A stretch of 64,000 bases of DNA from JAWKUK01 sp041398605 (GCA_041398605.1 JAWKUK010000027.1:37013-101012); one strand, 5' to 3'. Counted from the stretch's first letter, positions 47,019 through 56,848 are shown. Numbers and translations: made by a program. Notes: generated from the letters alone by a model not told the origin.

Positions 47019-48146
47019 TCAGGCGGTGGACGCGCGGGGCTTGGCTTCCAGCGCCGCGCGCAGCAAGCGGCCCAGCGGCGTCGTTGCAGGTTCGCCTGCG
47101 AGCTCGGCGCGGCGGGCCTCGAACGCTGCGCGGTCAGAGGCGGCGCCCGGCTGCACCGGCGCGCCGCCCTCGTGCATCAACGAGAACGCCGCGCGCTCCT
47201 CGGCCTCGTCGATGCGCACCACGCGCACCGTCACCGTCGCGCCTGCGGTGAGGTGCTTGCGGTGGTTCGCGCCCGGGCACTCCGACGCGGGCAAGAGCCC
47301 CTCGACGCCCGGCGCAAGGCGCACGAACGCGCCGAAGTCGCGCACGCGCACGACGAGCACCTCGACGAGCTGCCCCGCCTGGAACTCGCGCGCCGCGCGC
47401 TTCCAAGGGTTCTCCAGGAGCTGCTTCAGCCCGAGGCCGATCCGCTTGCCACCTGCGCGCACGGTGAGCACCAGCGCGTCGACCGAGTCGCCGACCTTGA
47501 AGAGCTCCGCCGGGTGCGCGGGGCGGTCGAGCGCTAGGTTCGACGCGTGCACGAGGCCCTCGCTCGCGCGCCCGAAGCGCACGAACACGCCGTAGTCCTC
47601 GATGCGGAAGATGCGCCCCTGCACGAGCATGCCAGGGACCACGTTGCCCTCGCCGCCGTGCAGCCGCTGCTGCTGCAGGAACGCCTTGTGGCTCACGACG
47701 ATGCGCTGCTTGTCGTCGTCGACGTGCAGGACCTCGACCGGCAACGTACGCCCGACGAGCTCGGTGTACTTGTGCCCCCGCGCGGCGCCCGACTGCGACT
47801 TCGGCATGAACGCATGCAGCGGCCCGACCTTCAACTGCAAGCCATCCGGCGTCGCACGCATCACGCGTCCGGAGACGAGGGAGCCCTCTTCCATCTCCGC
47901 CCACGCATCGAGCGCGCGTGTCTCGGGCAACGCGAGGGCCCACAGCTCGTCCTCGCGCCCGCGCAGCGTGAAGTCGTAGACCTCGTCGAGCTGCGGCGGG
48001 ACCTCGAAGGCGCGCAGGGAGATCACGCCCTGGCGCCGCGGGCCGAGGTCGACGAACACATCGTCCCCGCGGATGTCGACGATCGTGCCCTGCCAGAGCC
48101 GGAGGGTGTGGTCACCACGGGCTGCCTCGTGCGCGTGTCGATCCAT
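47019..48146 (-). CDS. Protein with four S1 RNA-binding domains
   Basis: The 375-residue protein reads as four S1 (OB-fold) repeats: LRLWQGTIVDIRGDDVFVDL (1), GSLVSGRVMRATPDGLQLKV (2), GMLVQGRIFRIEDYGVFVRF with SEGLVHASNL (3), GQLVEVLVVRVRDFGAFVRL with VEGLLPASEC (4). Domains 3 and 4 have the best G-x-V / F-G-x-F-V / E-G-L signature. It is shorter than RpsA (six domains) and may be an accessory RNA-binding or RpsA-like protein. The C-terminal 60 residues are Ala-rich. It is convergent with hisS and 4 bases downstream of an SDR-type gene in the same direction. Confidence 0.82.
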   Translation of the reverse strand: MDRHAHEAARGDHTLRLWQGTIVDIRGDDVFVDLGPRRQGVISLRAFEVPPQLDEVYDFTLRGREDELWALALPETRALDAWAEMEEGSLVSGRVMRATPDGLQLKVGPLHAFMPKSQSGAARGHKYTELVGRTLPVEVLHVDDDKQRIVVSHKAFLQQQRLHGGEGNVVPGMLVQGRIFRIEDYGVFVRFGRASEGLVHASNLALDRPAHPAELFKVGDSVDALVLTVRAGGKRIGLGLKQLLENPWKRAAREFQAGQLVEVLVVRVRDFGAFVRLAPGVEGLLPASECPGANHRKHLTAGATVTVRVVRIDEAEERAAFSLMHEGGAPVQPGAASDRAAFEARRAELAGEPATTPLGRLLRAALEAKPRASTA

Positions 48147-48150
48147 GGGT

Positions 48151-49068
48151 CTAGTGTCTCCCTTCGTCCCGCGCTGACCTTGGATGCCAGCGCTCCCGTT
48201 CGTACACCCCGACCCGGCGCAGCTCGTCGGCGAGCACCACCCGGTCGATCGTCATGTGATGGAACCCAGAGCGGACGAGGCCCTCGGCGGCCTCGCGCGC
48301 GTCCATCGGGAAGTATCGGCTCGCGGTCCGGCGCAGCCCGAGCGCGTCGAGCACCCGCAGCGCCGGCCGCATCAGAGCGGCCGCAGCGCGCTCCCCAGGC
48401 CGCACCTCGTCCCGATCCGGGCCGGTGAGGAGCGGCGCCCGGCAGAGCGTGAAGGGCAGCCCGCTCGCGCGGACGAGGGCCTCGGCGCGCCCTCGCGCGG
48501 CCAGATAGTCCCCGCGCCCGCCTGCGCCCATCGAGGACAGGTACACCACCCTCGGGGGCTCGGCGAGGTCGCGCGCGGCCCCGACCGCGAGCCGCGTCAG
48601 CCCCACGTCGACCGCCTCGTAGGGGTCCGCGAGGCCCTCCGCCCGCCCGCGTCGCCGCGTCGTGCCATGGCACAGGAAGAGGTGCGTCGGCGCGAGCGCC
48701 ACGAGCCGCGCCGCGAGCGCCGGCTCCGTGAGCTCCGTGTGGTCGACCTCCGCGCCCGCGGCCTCGAAGCGCGCTGCGAGCGCTCCCTGCGCCGATCCCG
48801 GGCGGATGTGCGCGATCGTGCGGTGCCCAGCGCGGCGCAGCTCCAGCACGAGCTCCCGGCCGACGTAACCCGTCGCGCCCAGCACAAAGGCCGTGTAGCT
48901 CCGCAGCGCGCCGCGCCGCGACGCGAGGTGCGCGGCGAGCGAGACCGGCGCAAGTTCGTCCCCTGCGCCCGGATCCAGCTCTGCGAACGGATCCCCCGCT
49001 CCGAGTTCGGCCGGCCCACCCATGGCGGCGGGATCGTAGTCGTTCCGCCGCCCATTCCGAGCGCGCAT
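48151..49068 (-). CDS. NAD(P)-binding SDR/NmrA-like protein
   Basis: The protein has up to 305 residues. A Rossmann motif starts near residue 59 (AFVLGATGYVGRELVLELRRAG), followed by an acidic strand-2 region, THLFLCHGTTRR, and VVYLSSMGAGGRGDYLAARGRAE, which places a Y-x3-R rather than Y-x3-K after the Ser. It resembles atypical SDR proteins used as NAD(P)H sensors or in quinone/lipid metabolism; the substrate is unknown. The N-terminal 55 residues are low in conservation features; ATG 49023 is an alternative start. Transcribed divergently from the DUF445 gene. Confidence 0.72.
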   Translation of the reverse strand: MRARNGRRNDYDPAAMGGPAELGAGDPFAELDPGAGDELAPVSLAAHLASRRGALRSYTAFVLGATGYVGRELVLELRRAGHRTIAHIRPGSAQGALAARFEAAGAEVDHTELTEPALAARLVALAPTHLFLCHGTTRRRGRAEGLADPYEAVDVGLTRLAVGAARDLAEPPRVVYLSSMGAGGRGDYLAARGRAEALVRASGLPFTLCRAPLLTGPDRDEVRPGERAAAALMRPALRVLDALGLRRTASRYFPMDAREAAEGLVRSGFHHMTIDRVVLADELRRVGVYERERWHPRSARDEGRH

Positions 49069-49124
49069 CGGGCGAACCCGTGCGGGGGGCGAACCGTGCG
49101 GCGGTCGGGTACGCTCCGCGACCC

Positions 49125-49730
49125 ATGCTCGACAGCGCGATGCCCTGGATCATGCTCCCCGCGGTAGGAGCCTTGATCGGATACGGAACCAACTACCTCG
49201 CCGTCAGGATGATCTTCCGGCCGATCAAGCCGGTGCGGGTGCTCGGCTTCACCCTGCAGGGGCTCGTGCCGCGGCGCCAGGCCGAGCTCGCCGCGAGCAT
49301 CGGCCGGGTCGTGGGGGACCACCTCTTCTCCCACGACGACATGCTCGAGGCGCTCGGGCAGATCGACCTCGCGGCGCTCGTGGACACGGCCTTCGACAAG
49401 GGCCTCGCGCCGAAGATCGCGGAGCTGCAGCGCCTCCCGCTCGTCGGCGCCTTCCTGACCGAGGAGCGAGTGAAGGACCTGCGCGCTGCGGCGGCCCGCG
49501 GGGTGCTGTCGCGTAAGGACGAGGTCCTCGCGGGGATCGAGACCGCGGTCCGCGACGGCATCGACGTCCGGCAGGTCGTCGAGCGCAAGGTGGCGGCCTT
49601 TGAAGTGACTCGGCTCGAGACGCTGATCCTCGAGGTCGCGTCGCGCGAGCTGCGGTCGATCGAGGTCCTCGGCGGGTTCCTCGGTCTCGCAGTGGGACTC
49701 GCCCAGGCCGCGGTGCTGACGATCATGTGA
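49125..49730 (+). CDS. DUF445-family membrane protein
   Basis: The protein has 201 residues from ATG 49125. Membrane segment near the N-terminus with MLPAVGALIGYGTNYLAVRM, where the G-Y-x-T-N-x-L-A motif is characteristic for DUF445. Then RPIKPVRVLGFTLQGLVPRRQ followed by a helical domain (ELAASIGRVVGDHLFSHDDM), and a second membrane segment at the C-terminus (FLGLAVGLAQAAVLTI). Proteins of this family sit in the cytoplasmic membrane and their function is unknown. Its stop overlaps the frame of the next gene, whose likely start is about 110 bases further. Confidence 0.85.
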   Translation: MLDSAMPWIMLPAVGALIGYGTNYLAVRMIFRPIKPVRVLGFTLQGLVPRRQAELAASIGRVVGDHLFSHDDMLEALGQIDLAALVDTAFDKGLAPKIAELQRLPLVGAFLTEERVKDLRAAAARGVLSRKDEVLAGIETAVRDGIDVRQVVERKVAAFEVTRLETLILEVASRELRSIEVLGGFLGLAVGLAQAAVLTIM

Positions 49731-49837
49731 ACTTCGCGGGCTGCGTCCCACAGAGACGGCTCGATCGGTTTTCATCGAGGCCCAGCGCCGCGCTGGACGA
49801 TGACTCTGACCTCGATTCTCGCCTCGAGGGAACGCCT

Positions 49838-52756
49838 GTGCTCGCAACGAACTCGCCCCCGAGCGGCTACGCCGCTGTCCATCCTGCCCGGTCCGCGCCT
49901 TGGTCGCTGACCATCGTGTCCACGCTCTGCGCGCTCCTGCTCGGCGCGTGTGGCGGCGAATCCGACGCGCCCGCGCCAGCGAGCGCGCCTCCGGCAGGCG
50001 CCGCCGAGGCGAGCGCGCCGCCGCGCGTCGAGCTGCCGACGCCGCGCCGCGCTCTACAAGGCGTGACGCGCAACGAGGGCCTCGCGGAGGTCGTCACCGA
50101 CTGGCTGATCGCGCTGGCCCAGAAGGTGCAGATCCGCGACTTCGACGGGATGCGCGGCTGGTTCACCGAGGACTTCCAGGGCGAGGACCCGTGGGCCTCC
50201 GCGCAGGGCGCCGCCGGCGCGCGCACGGAGGACCTGCCGCTCGGCGTTCAGCGCACCAAGTTCGCGGACCTCGCCAGCGGCGTCTTCGGTCGCGATGCGT
50301 TCGTCGACCAAGTCGCTGGTCACATCGGTGACTGGCAGCGGGTGACGCAGGCGCAGATCAAGCTGCTCAGCGTCGTCTTCGAGGACGCCAAGCGCGTCGA
50401 GTGGGGGCGCGCGCAGATCAAGCTGCACATCGTCGGCGAGCGCGCGGAGGGCGGCTTCGACTCGCTGACCGCGAAAGGCGAGGCGAAGCTCGTCAACATC
50501 GAGGGCGAGTGGCGCATCGCGCTCCTGCGCATCGACTCGCGCGAGCGGCTCGCGCGCGACTCGGCGTCGTACTCCGAGGTCTCGCGCGCGACGGGCGTCG
50601 CGTACGACGGGCCCGCCTTTGGTGCGCCGGGTAACGACACGGTCGCGTGGAACGGCGCGGCCTCGGCCGACGTCGACGGCGACGGGCGCTTCGATATCTT
50701 CGTGCCGAGCGGCCTGCGCTCGTTCTTGTACCTCAACCGCGGCGACGGCACGTTCAGCGAGGAGGCTGAGGCGCGCGGCCTCGCCGCGGATGTCGGCGGC
50801 ACGGGCGCGGTGTTCTTCGACTTCGATCGCGACGGGGACCAGGACCTGGCGGTCGGGCACATCGGTTGGGTGGGCCTGGAGCGCTCGCTCGGCGGCGCGC
50901 CGCTCGCGCTCTACGAGAACGACGGCCGCGGCCACTTCCGCGAGGTCGCCGCGGAGCGCGGCTTCGACAAGCGCCTCGCGGCCTACACGTTGACGGTGTT
51001 CGACGCGGACGGCGACGGCTGGCAAGACGTCTACGCTTGCGGCTACGGGCGCATGGAGGTCGAGGCCAACGACTCCTGGATCCGCGCGTCGAACGGCGAG
51101 TCCGACCTCTTCCTGCGCAACGTCGAGGGGCGCTTCGTCGACGCGACCAAGGAGGCGGGGTTCGGCGACAGCGGGTGGAGCTACGCCAGCGCTGCCGCGG
51201 ACTTCGACGCAGACGGCGACCAAGACCTCTTCGTCGCGAACAACTTCGGGCCGTGCCAGCTCTGGCGCAACCGCGGCGACGGCACGTTCGAGGACGTCGC
51301 GAAGGAGCTCGGCGTCGATGCCGCGGGCATCGTGATGGGCTGTAACTGGGCGGACCTCAACCACGACGGGCACCTCGACCTCTACCTCTCGAGCCCGACC
51401 TCGGTCGCCGGCTCGCGCATGCTCGCGCATCTCGACCTCGACGGCCGCGACCGCGCGGCCGCGAACCTGCGCCAGCACGCGATCGGCAACCGCATCTTCT
51501 TTGGCGACGACCGTGGCGGCTTCTCGGAGCTCCCAGCCGGGCACGGCGCTGCGTCCGCGGGCTGGGGCTTCGGCGCGGCGATGACGGACCTCGACCTCGA
51601 TGGCGCGCTCGACATCGCGTGTGTCAACGGCTTCGTGACGGGGGACCTGACCGCCGACACATGAAGCGCATTCTGGCGCCACGTGGTGGCGACGACCTTG
51701 ATGAAGGGCGCGGAGGCCGCGCCCGATGCCTCCGAGCACCCCGGCCACGAGCGCGGGCTCGACACGGGCCTGCACCCTTGGGCGCGGGCGATGTCCGAGC
51801 GCGGCTTCAACTTCAACGGCGGCGAGCGCACGAAGCTCTTCCTCGCGCGCTCGGGCGATGACTTCGCTGACGTCTCCGACGTGACGGGCGCGGACTCGCC
51901 GCTCGACGGCCGGGCGATCCTCGCGACCGACTTCGACGACGACGGCGACGTCGACTTCTTCGTGCACAACATCCAGCGCGAGCGGCACCACCTGTTCCGC
52001 AACCAGCTCGATCCGAAGGGCGGGTTCCTCGAGGTGCGGCTCATCGCACAAGGCCGCGAGGCGATCGGCGCGGTCGTCACAGTCGACGGCCCGCGGGGCC
52101 CGGTGGCGCAGGTCCTGTCGCGCGGCGCGGGCTTCGTCTCGTGCCAGGCGCCGGCGTTGCACTTCGGCCTCGGCGGCCAAGCCACGGCGCGTGTCCGCGT
52201 GCGCTGGCCCGGCGCCACCGAGGCCGAGGACTTCGGCGTCGTGCCGGCGGGGGAGCGCCTTGTCCTGGTCCAGGGCCTCGGCGAAGCGCGTCGGCGCGAG
52301 CGGAACTGCGCGACGCTGAACGATCCGCTGGCGCCGGGCCTCAAGGTCCCGCTGGGCGCGCTCTTGCCGCCCCTCGACGTGCTCGACGCTGAGGGGAACC
52401 CGATGCGTATCGACCCGGCGAGGGCCGGCAACGGCGGCCCGTTCGAGCTCATCTTCTGGGCGAGCTACTGCCGCCCATGCGTCGCGGATCTGCCGCGGCA
52501 CGTCAAGGAGCACAGGTCGGGCGAACGCCCGGCGATCGCGCTCTCCGTCGATGTGCCGAGCGATCATCCGCGGGCCCGCGAGCTCGTGGGCGCGGCCGGA
52601 GGAGGGCTCCCGTTGGCGTTTGTCTCGATGGAGGACGAGGCCAACCAGGCGGGCCTGGACCTTGTCATCGATCTGCTCCGGCTGCCCGTGCCGACCGTCC
52701 TGACGATCTCAGCCGAGGGCCGTCTCCTGGCAGTCCGGACGGGGGCAGGGGACTGA
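49838..52756 (+). CDS. CRTAC1/UnbV lipoprotein with thioredoxin-like domain; in-frame UGA, candidate selenoprotein
   Basis: GTG 49838 with GAGGG at good distance starts a lipoprotein (lipobox LLLGAC, Cys 38). The reading frame is open to 52756 except for one UGA at 51662-51664 (codon 609). Residues 75-240 form an SnoaL-like or unknown domain. Six VCBS repeats precede the UGA with calcium-loop motifs such as ADVDGDGRFDIF, FDFDRDGDQDLA, FDADGDGWQDVY, ADFDADGDQDLF. The frame continues after UGA with SAFWRHVVATTL, another repeat (TDFDDDGDVDFF), an ASPIC/UnbV domain (REAIGAVVTVDGPRG, LHFGLGG) and a thioredoxin-like domain with WASYCRPC (878-881). The continuous domain order argues that the UGA is read through. 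A hairpin (51677-51691) lies at bacterial SECIS distance. If not recoded, this would be a disrupted gene. The start at 49727 is possible but lacks a better signal. Confidence 0.75.
51677..51691 (+). promoter_or_regulatory. SECIS-like hairpin after an in-frame UGA
   Basis: CGCCAC and GTGGCG form a 6-bp stem with loop G-T-G (51683-51685). The loop begins 18 bases after the UGA at 51662-51664. Bacterial SECIS elements, as I recall, have a small loop starting about 16-37 bases after UGA with a G among its first bases. Support for stem extension below is weak, so this is a candidate only. Confidence 0.4.
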
Positions 52757-52886
52757 GTTCGGGTCCACATTCGGGCCCACGGCCTCAGGCCAGCGGCGCC
52801 AGAGGCCGATGAGGAGACGCAGAGGGACCCCGGACCCCACGGGGACCCCTTCGCAAGACCCCTCGGACTTGTCCTCACGCCGCCCC

Positions 52887-53654
52887 ATGCCGCACCTTCG
52901 CTCGCTGTTCCCCGCCTCGTTGATCCAGGCTTCGATGCTCGCCGCTACCGCTCTGCTCGGCTCGACCGGCTGCTCGTCGCCGCACGGCCCGCCGCTGCAC
53001 AAGATCGCGCCGCTCATCAACGAGACGCTGCGCTCTGGTGACGACGTGATCGCGCCTGGCGACCTGATCAACGTGCGCGTCATCTCCGAGGAAGTCCCCG
53101 GCCCTGGCGGCGTGACCGCAGACCAGAGCTTTCAGCTGAACCAGGACGTGCGCGTGCAGTCCGACGGGCGCGCGTCGTTTGTCGGCCTCGACGACATGCA
53201 GGTCAGCGGCCTCCTGCCCTCGGACCTCGACGAGGTCCTCACGACGTCCTACGCGAAGGTCATCCCGGAGGAGCCGCTGCTCTCCGTTACGATCGCCGAG
53301 CAGGCGCCGCGCTTCGTCACCGTCATCGGCGAGCTCAACCAGCCCGGCATTCAGGTGCCGCTGCCGCCAGATCGCCAGCTGTCGATCATCGAGGCGTTTG
53401 GCGCTGCCGGCGGTCCATCGACCCGCACCGCGTGGCTCAGCAACACGCTGCTCGTCCGCTGGGACCCCGCAGAGCGCCGCCAGCGCTCCTGGAAGATCGA
53501 CGCGCGCCGCAAGTACTGGGGTGAGACGGAGACCGTCTTCCTCCAACCCCACGACGTCGTGTTCGTACCCAACACCAACGTGGACTACATCGCTATCGGG
53601 ATCGACAACTTCATCCGTCGGATGATCCCGGCGCCGCAGATCTTCGTCCCCTGA
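52887..53654 (+). CDS. Wza-like polysaccharide export lipoprotein
   Basis: The protein has 255 residues from ATG 52887. Signal peptide ends in a lipobox (LLGSTGC, Cys 29). A polysaccharide-export (Poly_export) domain begins at about residue 53 (DVIAPGDLINVRVISEE), then QDVRVQSDGRASFVGLDDMQ, followed by a SLBB-like part RFVTVIGELNQPGIQVPLPP, LSIIEAFGAAGGPSTRTA and LQPHDVVFVPN. It should form an outer-membrane channel for exopolysaccharide. The C-terminal amphipathic helix is short. Genes for a Wzc-like and a CpsD-like protein follow. Confidence 0.88.
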   Translation: MPHLRSLFPASLIQASMLAATALLGSTGCSSPHGPPLHKIAPLINETLRSGDDVIAPGDLINVRVISEEVPGPGGVTADQSFQLNQDVRVQSDGRASFVGLDDMQVSGLLPSDLDEVLTTSYAKVIPEEPLLSVTIAEQAPRFVTVIGELNQPGIQVPLPPDRQLSIIEAFGAAGGPSTRTAWLSNTLLVRWDPAERRQRSWKIDARRKYWGETETVFLQPHDVVFVPNTNVDYIAIGIDNFIRRMIPAPQIFVP

Positions 53655-53698
53655 TCGCTCTCCGCTTTTGGCTGGGCTGACCGCCCAGCGCTCGCACC

Positions 53699-55327
53699 TT
53701 GAAAGACGCCGCTCGCTTCGCCGACTCGAGCCAACCGCCGGCTTTGCCCTTCGACCTGAAGGTGCTGTTGCTCTATGGCATCGCGCGGTACCGCGGCCTG
53801 ATCGTCGGGCTCGCGGTCGTCGGGGCCGTCCTCGGCATCGTCTTCGGCGCCTCGCAGCCGAACGTGTACACGGCCGAGGCGAAGCTGCGTTACCAGGCGA
53901 GCGCGCGCCAGCTCATCACCGACGAGACGGTGATGGGGGTCTCGGACCCGGACCCGTGGAGCCGCCGCCGCTCCGCGCCCGGGATCCCTGACCTGATGGA
54001 GCTCCTGCGCGACCCGTCCATCTATGAGCGCGTCGTCCAAGAGCTCTCACCGCGCGAGATCCTGCGCGTCGAAGATCCGAGCAAGACGTCCAAGGGCGCC
54101 GGCCTGTTCGGCGGCGCGATGCACCAGCTGCAAGGCTTCCTGATCCGCGCGAAGGGGCTCGATGATCCGTGCCCCGGCGGCGAGGGGCCGCTCTGCTTCC
54201 AGGCTGCTGTACAGACCCTGATCAGCTCCGTCAGGATCCGCGCGGTCGATGACACGAGCCTCCTGCAGATCACCTACACCGCGACCTCGCCCGCTAAGGC
54301 GCAGCGGATCCTCGAGGCCGTCATCAAGAGCTTCATCGCGCACCACCTCGAGGTGTACGGCGCGAGCGGACGCCTGGCCGAGCTCAAGGAGCAGTTTGCG
54401 ATCGAGCTCGAGTACTTGAACAAGCAGAACTCGGAGTATCGCGAGTACCAGAAGCAGTGCGGCTTCTATGACATCGATGGCGATTACCGTGCCACGGTTG
54501 AGGCGATCCGGGTCCGCGACGACAGTATCCGCGAGCAAGAGATCCGCGCGAAGCAGCTCGAGAAGTATGTGGCCTCGCTTGAAGCGGAGCTGAACGGTGA
54601 GGGCTCGATGCTCGGCGGCCAGACGATCGACCCGACGTGGGCCGCGCTCGTGCAGCAGCGCCGCGACCACATCTCGACGATCGCTGACCTCGAGACGCGG
54701 GGCTCGCTCTCGACGACCCAGCAGAACCTCCTCGAGCGCTCCCGCAAGGAGCTCTCCGTCGTCGAGACGGTGCTGAAGACGACGCCTGAATACACGCGCG
54801 ACCCCTTCGAGACCGCCCTCGCCGCGCAAAACAACCCGGTCGTGCAACAGGCGCAGCTCACGCTGGCGCAGAGCCGCGCCGAGCTCGCTTCAGTGGCGAG
54901 CAGCGTCGAGGCCGGCCGGCTCGAGATGACGAAGCTGCGCGAGCGCCTCGACGCGATCCGCGAGTGCGAGCCGCAGCACGACTTCCACCAGCTGAGCATC
55001 GCGGCGACGCAGGAGAAGTTCAACCGCATCGCCAAGCAGATCCCGGAGCTCGACACCCTCGCCGGCCTCGACAGCGAAGGGCGCTCGAACCTCACCGTGT
55101 TCCGCAAGCCCGCCGCCTCGACGGTCAAGGACGGGCCGCAGCGCTCGAAGCCGTTTGCGCTCGGGCTCTTCGGGGGGCTAGGCCTCGGCGTCGGCCTCGC
55201 AGCGCTCCGTCAGCTGCTCGATCGGCGGGTGCGGTATCGCGAGACCATCGAAAACGCGCTCGGGCTCGCCGTCTTGTGCGTCGTCCCGGAGGTCAACGGC
55301 CTCGCTGATGGAAGGCAGGCCGCTTGA
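53699..55327 (+). CDS. Wzc-like chain-length determinant (inner-membrane coiled coil)
   Basis: The protein has 542 residues with a TTG start at 53699 and no clear Shine-Dalgarno, so the exact start is unsure. Membrane segment 1 about 32-50 (GLIVGLAVVGAVLGIVFG), a Wzz-type periplasmic beginning (YTAEAKLRYQAS), long coiled coils (LAELKEQFAIELEYLNKQNS; QARLTLAQ-like repeats) and a second membrane segment about 478-497 (FALGLFGGLGLGVGLAAL) preceded by Pro-rich KPAASTVKDGPQ. Such proteins control exopolysaccharide polymer length and contact the Wza channel. It lacks the C-terminal kinase domain of Wzc, which is encoded by the next, 4-base overlapping gene. Confidence 0.85.
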   Translation: MKDAARFADSSQPPALPFDLKVLLLYGIARYRGLIVGLAVVGAVLGIVFGASQPNVYTAEAKLRYQASARQLITDETVMGVSDPDPWSRRRSAPGIPDLMELLRDPSIYERVVQELSPREILRVEDPSKTSKGAGLFGGAMHQLQGFLIRAKGLDDPCPGGEGPLCFQAAVQTLISSVRIRAVDDTSLLQITYTATSPAKAQRILEAVIKSFIAHHLEVYGASGRLAELKEQFAIELEYLNKQNSEYREYQKQCGFYDIDGDYRATVEAIRVRDDSIREQEIRAKQLEKYVASLEAELNGEGSMLGGQTIDPTWAALVQQRRDHISTIADLETRGSLSTTQQNLLERSRKELSVVETVLKTTPEYTRDPFETALAAQNNPVVQQAQLTLAQSRAELASVASSVEAGRLEMTKLRERLDAIRECEPQHDFHQLSIAATQEKFNRIAKQIPELDTLAGLDSEGRSNLTVFRKPAASTVKDGPQRSKPFALGLFGGLGLGVGLAALRQLLDRRVRYRETIENALGLAVLCVVPEVNGLADGRQAA

Positions 55328-55992
55328 ACCCTTTGTCCTCGGAAGTGACCACCGACGTGCACGAATCCCTCACTCAGCTCGAACCACTGATCGATGCCGT
55401 GTGGACGCAGATCGCGTCCCACGCGCAGGGCCGCGCCCACACGCGCGTGCTGGTCACGAGCCCGTCGCCGAAGGCCGGGACGAGCCTCATCACCGCGGCG
55501 ACGGGCGCTGCGCTCGCGCGCAACCTCCGCAGCCAAGTCCTCGTCGTCGAGACGAACCTCAAGCACCCTGGCCTCGCCGGATTCACGGGGATCGAGGGGC
55601 TGCCCGGCTTCTCGGACATGCTGCTCGGTCACGCCGACCTCGAGAGCGTGACGCGCGAGGTGCCGGGCGTGTCGGGTCTGTACGTGATCCCGGCGGGGAC
55701 GCCGCGGGCGGCGATCCCTGGTGAGTTTGCGACGCGGCCTGCCCAGGACCTCTTCCGGTCGCTGGCGACGCGCTGCCGCTTTGTGCTCTTTGACGCGCCG
55801 CCGCTCTTGGAGCACCGCGAGGCGCGTACCTTGATGTCGTTCAGCGATCACGTCCTGCTCGTGCTGCGCGCGCGGGAGTCGTCGAAGGCGGACACGACCG
55901 CGCTCGTCGACCTCGTCCGCAAGAGCGGCGTGCCGTTGCTCGGGACCGTGCTCAACCGGCACGTCTCGGAGCTCGGATTTCTGGACCGCTGA
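55324..55992 (+). CDS. CpsD/CapB-like P-loop protein with degenerate ATP site
   Basis: The 222-residue protein matches the cytoplasmic BY-kinase layout: VLVTSPSPKAGTSLITAATG in place of Walker A (normally S-x-x-x-G-E-G-K-[ST]), VLVVETNLKHPGLAGFTGI in place of Walker A' (normally I-D-x-D-x-R-x-P), GLPGFSDMLLG, VLFDAPPLL as Walker B. The P-loop lysine and both aspartates of A' are altered, and the C-terminal tyrosine cluster is missing (it ends LGFLDR). A pseudokinase that still binds its membrane partner is likely. TTG start overlaps the preceding stop. Confidence 0.8.
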   Translation: MNPLSSEVTTDVHESLTQLEPLIDAVWTQIASHAQGRAHTRVLVTSPSPKAGTSLITAATGAALARNLRSQVLVVETNLKHPGLAGFTGIEGLPGFSDMLLGHADLESVTREVPGVSGLYVIPAGTPRAAIPGEFATRPAQDLFRSLATRCRFVLFDAPPLLEHREARTLMSFSDHVLLVLRARESSKADTTALVDLVRKSGVPLLGTVLNRHVSELGFLDR

Positions 55993-56098
55993 CCCCCCGT
56001 AGCCCGAGGGCCCCACGCGCATGCGTCTCCATCGCTCGATTGCTTTCGCTGGCGTAGTCTTCGGCTTCGTCATGGTCGCCCTCAACGGGTTCGCCGCC

Positions 56099-56134
56099 GG
56101 GCTCGATACTGGGCTCGATACTGGGCTCGACACC
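56099..56134. repeat. 12-bp tandem repeat, three copies
   Basis: GGGCTCGATACT occurs twice, and a third unit differs at two bases; it encodes G-L-D-T repeats right after the signal peptide. Confidence 0.8.
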
Positions 56135-56848
56135 CCCGGAGCGGAGGGCGCGGAGGTGCCGCTCGAGGCGCGTGTCTCCGACGCGGACTTCGAGTTCGCC
56201 GCGACCTTCGCCCGCGCGCCGTTGCCCGGCGGCGAGGCGTTCAGCCTGCGCGCTGTCGAGTCGACCGGTGAGTGGCTCGCGCTCGAGGCGAGCCTCGTCG
56301 AGGGTCGCACGTCGCTCGCGGTCCGTGTCTCGGAGGCGGGGATCGAGCGAGTCCTGGACTTCATCGAGATCCCCGTTGGCTCGGAGTTCGAGCTCGTGTT
56401 GCGTCGCGACCTCGACACGTTCGAGTGCTCGTGGGGGCAGCCCGGCTGTGCGCCCACGACCTGCCTGCGCGTACAGCGCCCGATGGTGGTCACGCGCCTC
56501 GGCGTCGTGCATCGAGCCGGTGACGGGACCCTCGATCCAGCCGCTCGGACGAGCGGAGACGCGGCCGCTGTGGAAGCAGCGCCCGGGGTCGTCTTGGCCA
56601 TGAGCGCGCCTTGGGGCGCGTTCGAGCGGCGTACACCCGCGCGGGAGCGCGAGGTCACACTTGCGTCGGTTCCGCTGGAACCGCCCGCGTTCGCCGCGTT
56701 GCTCGGCGAACTGCTCTCGGTGACTTCATCCGCGACTGCACCTGACAGCGGCCCCCTGAGCGGCCCCGCGAGCGGATCGGCGGAGGCTGTCGCACCTGAG
56801 GCCCAACCGCCGTCCTTGGACGACCTGATCGCGTCGCTCGTTGTAGCT

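Noticed and set aside
50054..52567. An 837-codon open frame on the - strand opposite the CRTAC1/UnbV gene
   Set aside because: Its translation is Val/Ala/Arg-rich without motifs, while the + strand shows VCBS, UnbV and thioredoxin motifs. It also does not explain the UGA.
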